This document shows positions 63,789-64,000 of a stretch of 64,000 nt of DNA, in pieces (position 1 is the first letter of the stretch; each line of letters opens with the position of its first letter). The position numbers and the translations under genes are program-made. Below the pieces are notes generated by a model. That model saw only the letters and a program-made list of their open reading frames with translations. It did no database searches and was not told the origin of the DNA. Location: NCBI GenBank assembly GCA_015277795.1, contig CP063848.1:1240001-1304000 (forward strand), written 5' to 3'. The DNA is from Massilia sp. UMI-21 (GTDB lineage Bacteria > Pseudomonadota > Gammaproteobacteria > Burkholderiales > Burkholderiaceae_D).

Positions 63789-64000
63789 GCGTCAAGCTGA
63801 ACATCGTGCTGACGGTGGCGGTGGTCGGCTGCGCCCTGTCGGTGGTGAACGCGCGTTACCAGTCGCGCCACCTGCTGATCGAGCTCGAACGCCTGAACCA
63901 GCACGAGCGCCAGCTCGAGATCGACTGGGCCCAGCTCCAGCTCGACCAGTCCACGCTCGGCAAGAACGAACGCATCGAACAGATCGCACGCACCAGCCTG
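63785..64000 (+). CDS. ftsL: Cell-division protein FtsL (partial)
   Basis: First 72 residues of a bitopic membrane protein: a short cytoplasmic start SVKLNIV, one helix ([13 protein letters not shown]), then a leucine-zipper-like coiled coil with [20 protein letters not shown]. FtsL joins FtsB and FtsQ in the divisome. It overlaps rsmH by ATGA and continues past the right edge. Confidence 0.92.
   Translation, partial: MSVKLNIVLTVAVVGCALSVVNARYQSRHLLIELERLNQHERQLEIDWAQLQLDQSTLGKNERIEQIARTSL

Overview
The window is high-GC betaproteobacterial chromosome. Its gene content fits Oxalobacteraceae of the Massilia/Telluria/Duganella kind: a Burkholderiales-type cytochrome aa3 locus with the 36-residue small assembly protein, DUF2970 and DUF2909, two PEP-CTERM exported proteins, a stand-alone rfaE2, PilU, the ftsY-ftsE-ftsX-rpoH order, and the start of the mra/dcw cell-wall cluster. 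The species assignment is inference from gene content; no 16S rRNA or tRNA gene was seen. No prophage, complete insertion sequence or CRISPR array was seen.

Layout. 1-5.2 kb: DUF883 start, ubiA, yaiI, a PEP-CTERM protein with a sigma-54-type promoter, oxyR, pilU, rfaE2. 5.2-8.8 kb: an AT-rich intergenic island carrying a cyclic-di-GMP-I (GEMM) riboswitch in front of a secreted subtilisin, then a metallophosphoesterase. 8.8-15.9 kb: MscS-type channel, DUF389 protein, ktrB-ktrA potassium uptake, a second PEP-CTERM protein with an EF-hand loop, trmL, comF, and a bioC-like methyltransferase. 16.8-26.5 kb: the complete aa3 oxidase and heme A locus (coxB, coxA, small assembly protein, ctaG, DUF2970, coxC, DUF2909 on the opposite strand, SURF1, a thioredoxin-fold protein, ctaA, ctaB, sco). 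26.5-34 kb: AI-2E-family permease, a broken membrane-protein gene, a ParD-like/methionine aminopeptidase pair under a palindromic operator, an RsbQ-like hydrolase coupled to a PAS histidine kinase, a CorC/CNNM protein, and a nhaR-like regulator. 34-37.4 kb: TerC/DUF475, TerD, TIGR00266, TerD stress module.

37.4-50 kb: PAS-PAS-GAF histidine kinase, a GntR/ABC operon, a CHASE3-GGDEF diguanylate cyclase, ggt, a lipoprotein, pstS behind a Pho box, a PhoB-like regulator with a degenerate receiver, mntP behind a manganese (yybP-ykoY) riboswitch, exoD, a VOC-fold protein. 50-58.3 kb: yghU, a TonB-C protein, rpoH behind a CIRCE-like element, ftsX, ftsE, ftsY, a TPP-dependent enzyme. 58.4-64 kb: RNase P RNA, glpK, a membrane protein, a Lon-like AAA ATPase, then mraZ (four MraZ boxes), rsmH and the start of ftsL.

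The most rewarding signals are regulatory. They are two riboswitches with readable expression platforms, a CIRCE-like site on rpoH, the MraZ box array, the Pho box, sigma-54 elements on PEP-CTERM genes, and a family of four related intergenic palindromes. The best candidates for less-described biology are the RsbQ-like/PAS-kinase pair, the ParD-like/MetAP pair and the phosphorylation-incompetent PhoB paralogue beside an orphan pstS. Functional names rest on motif recognition by eye; no database search was run.
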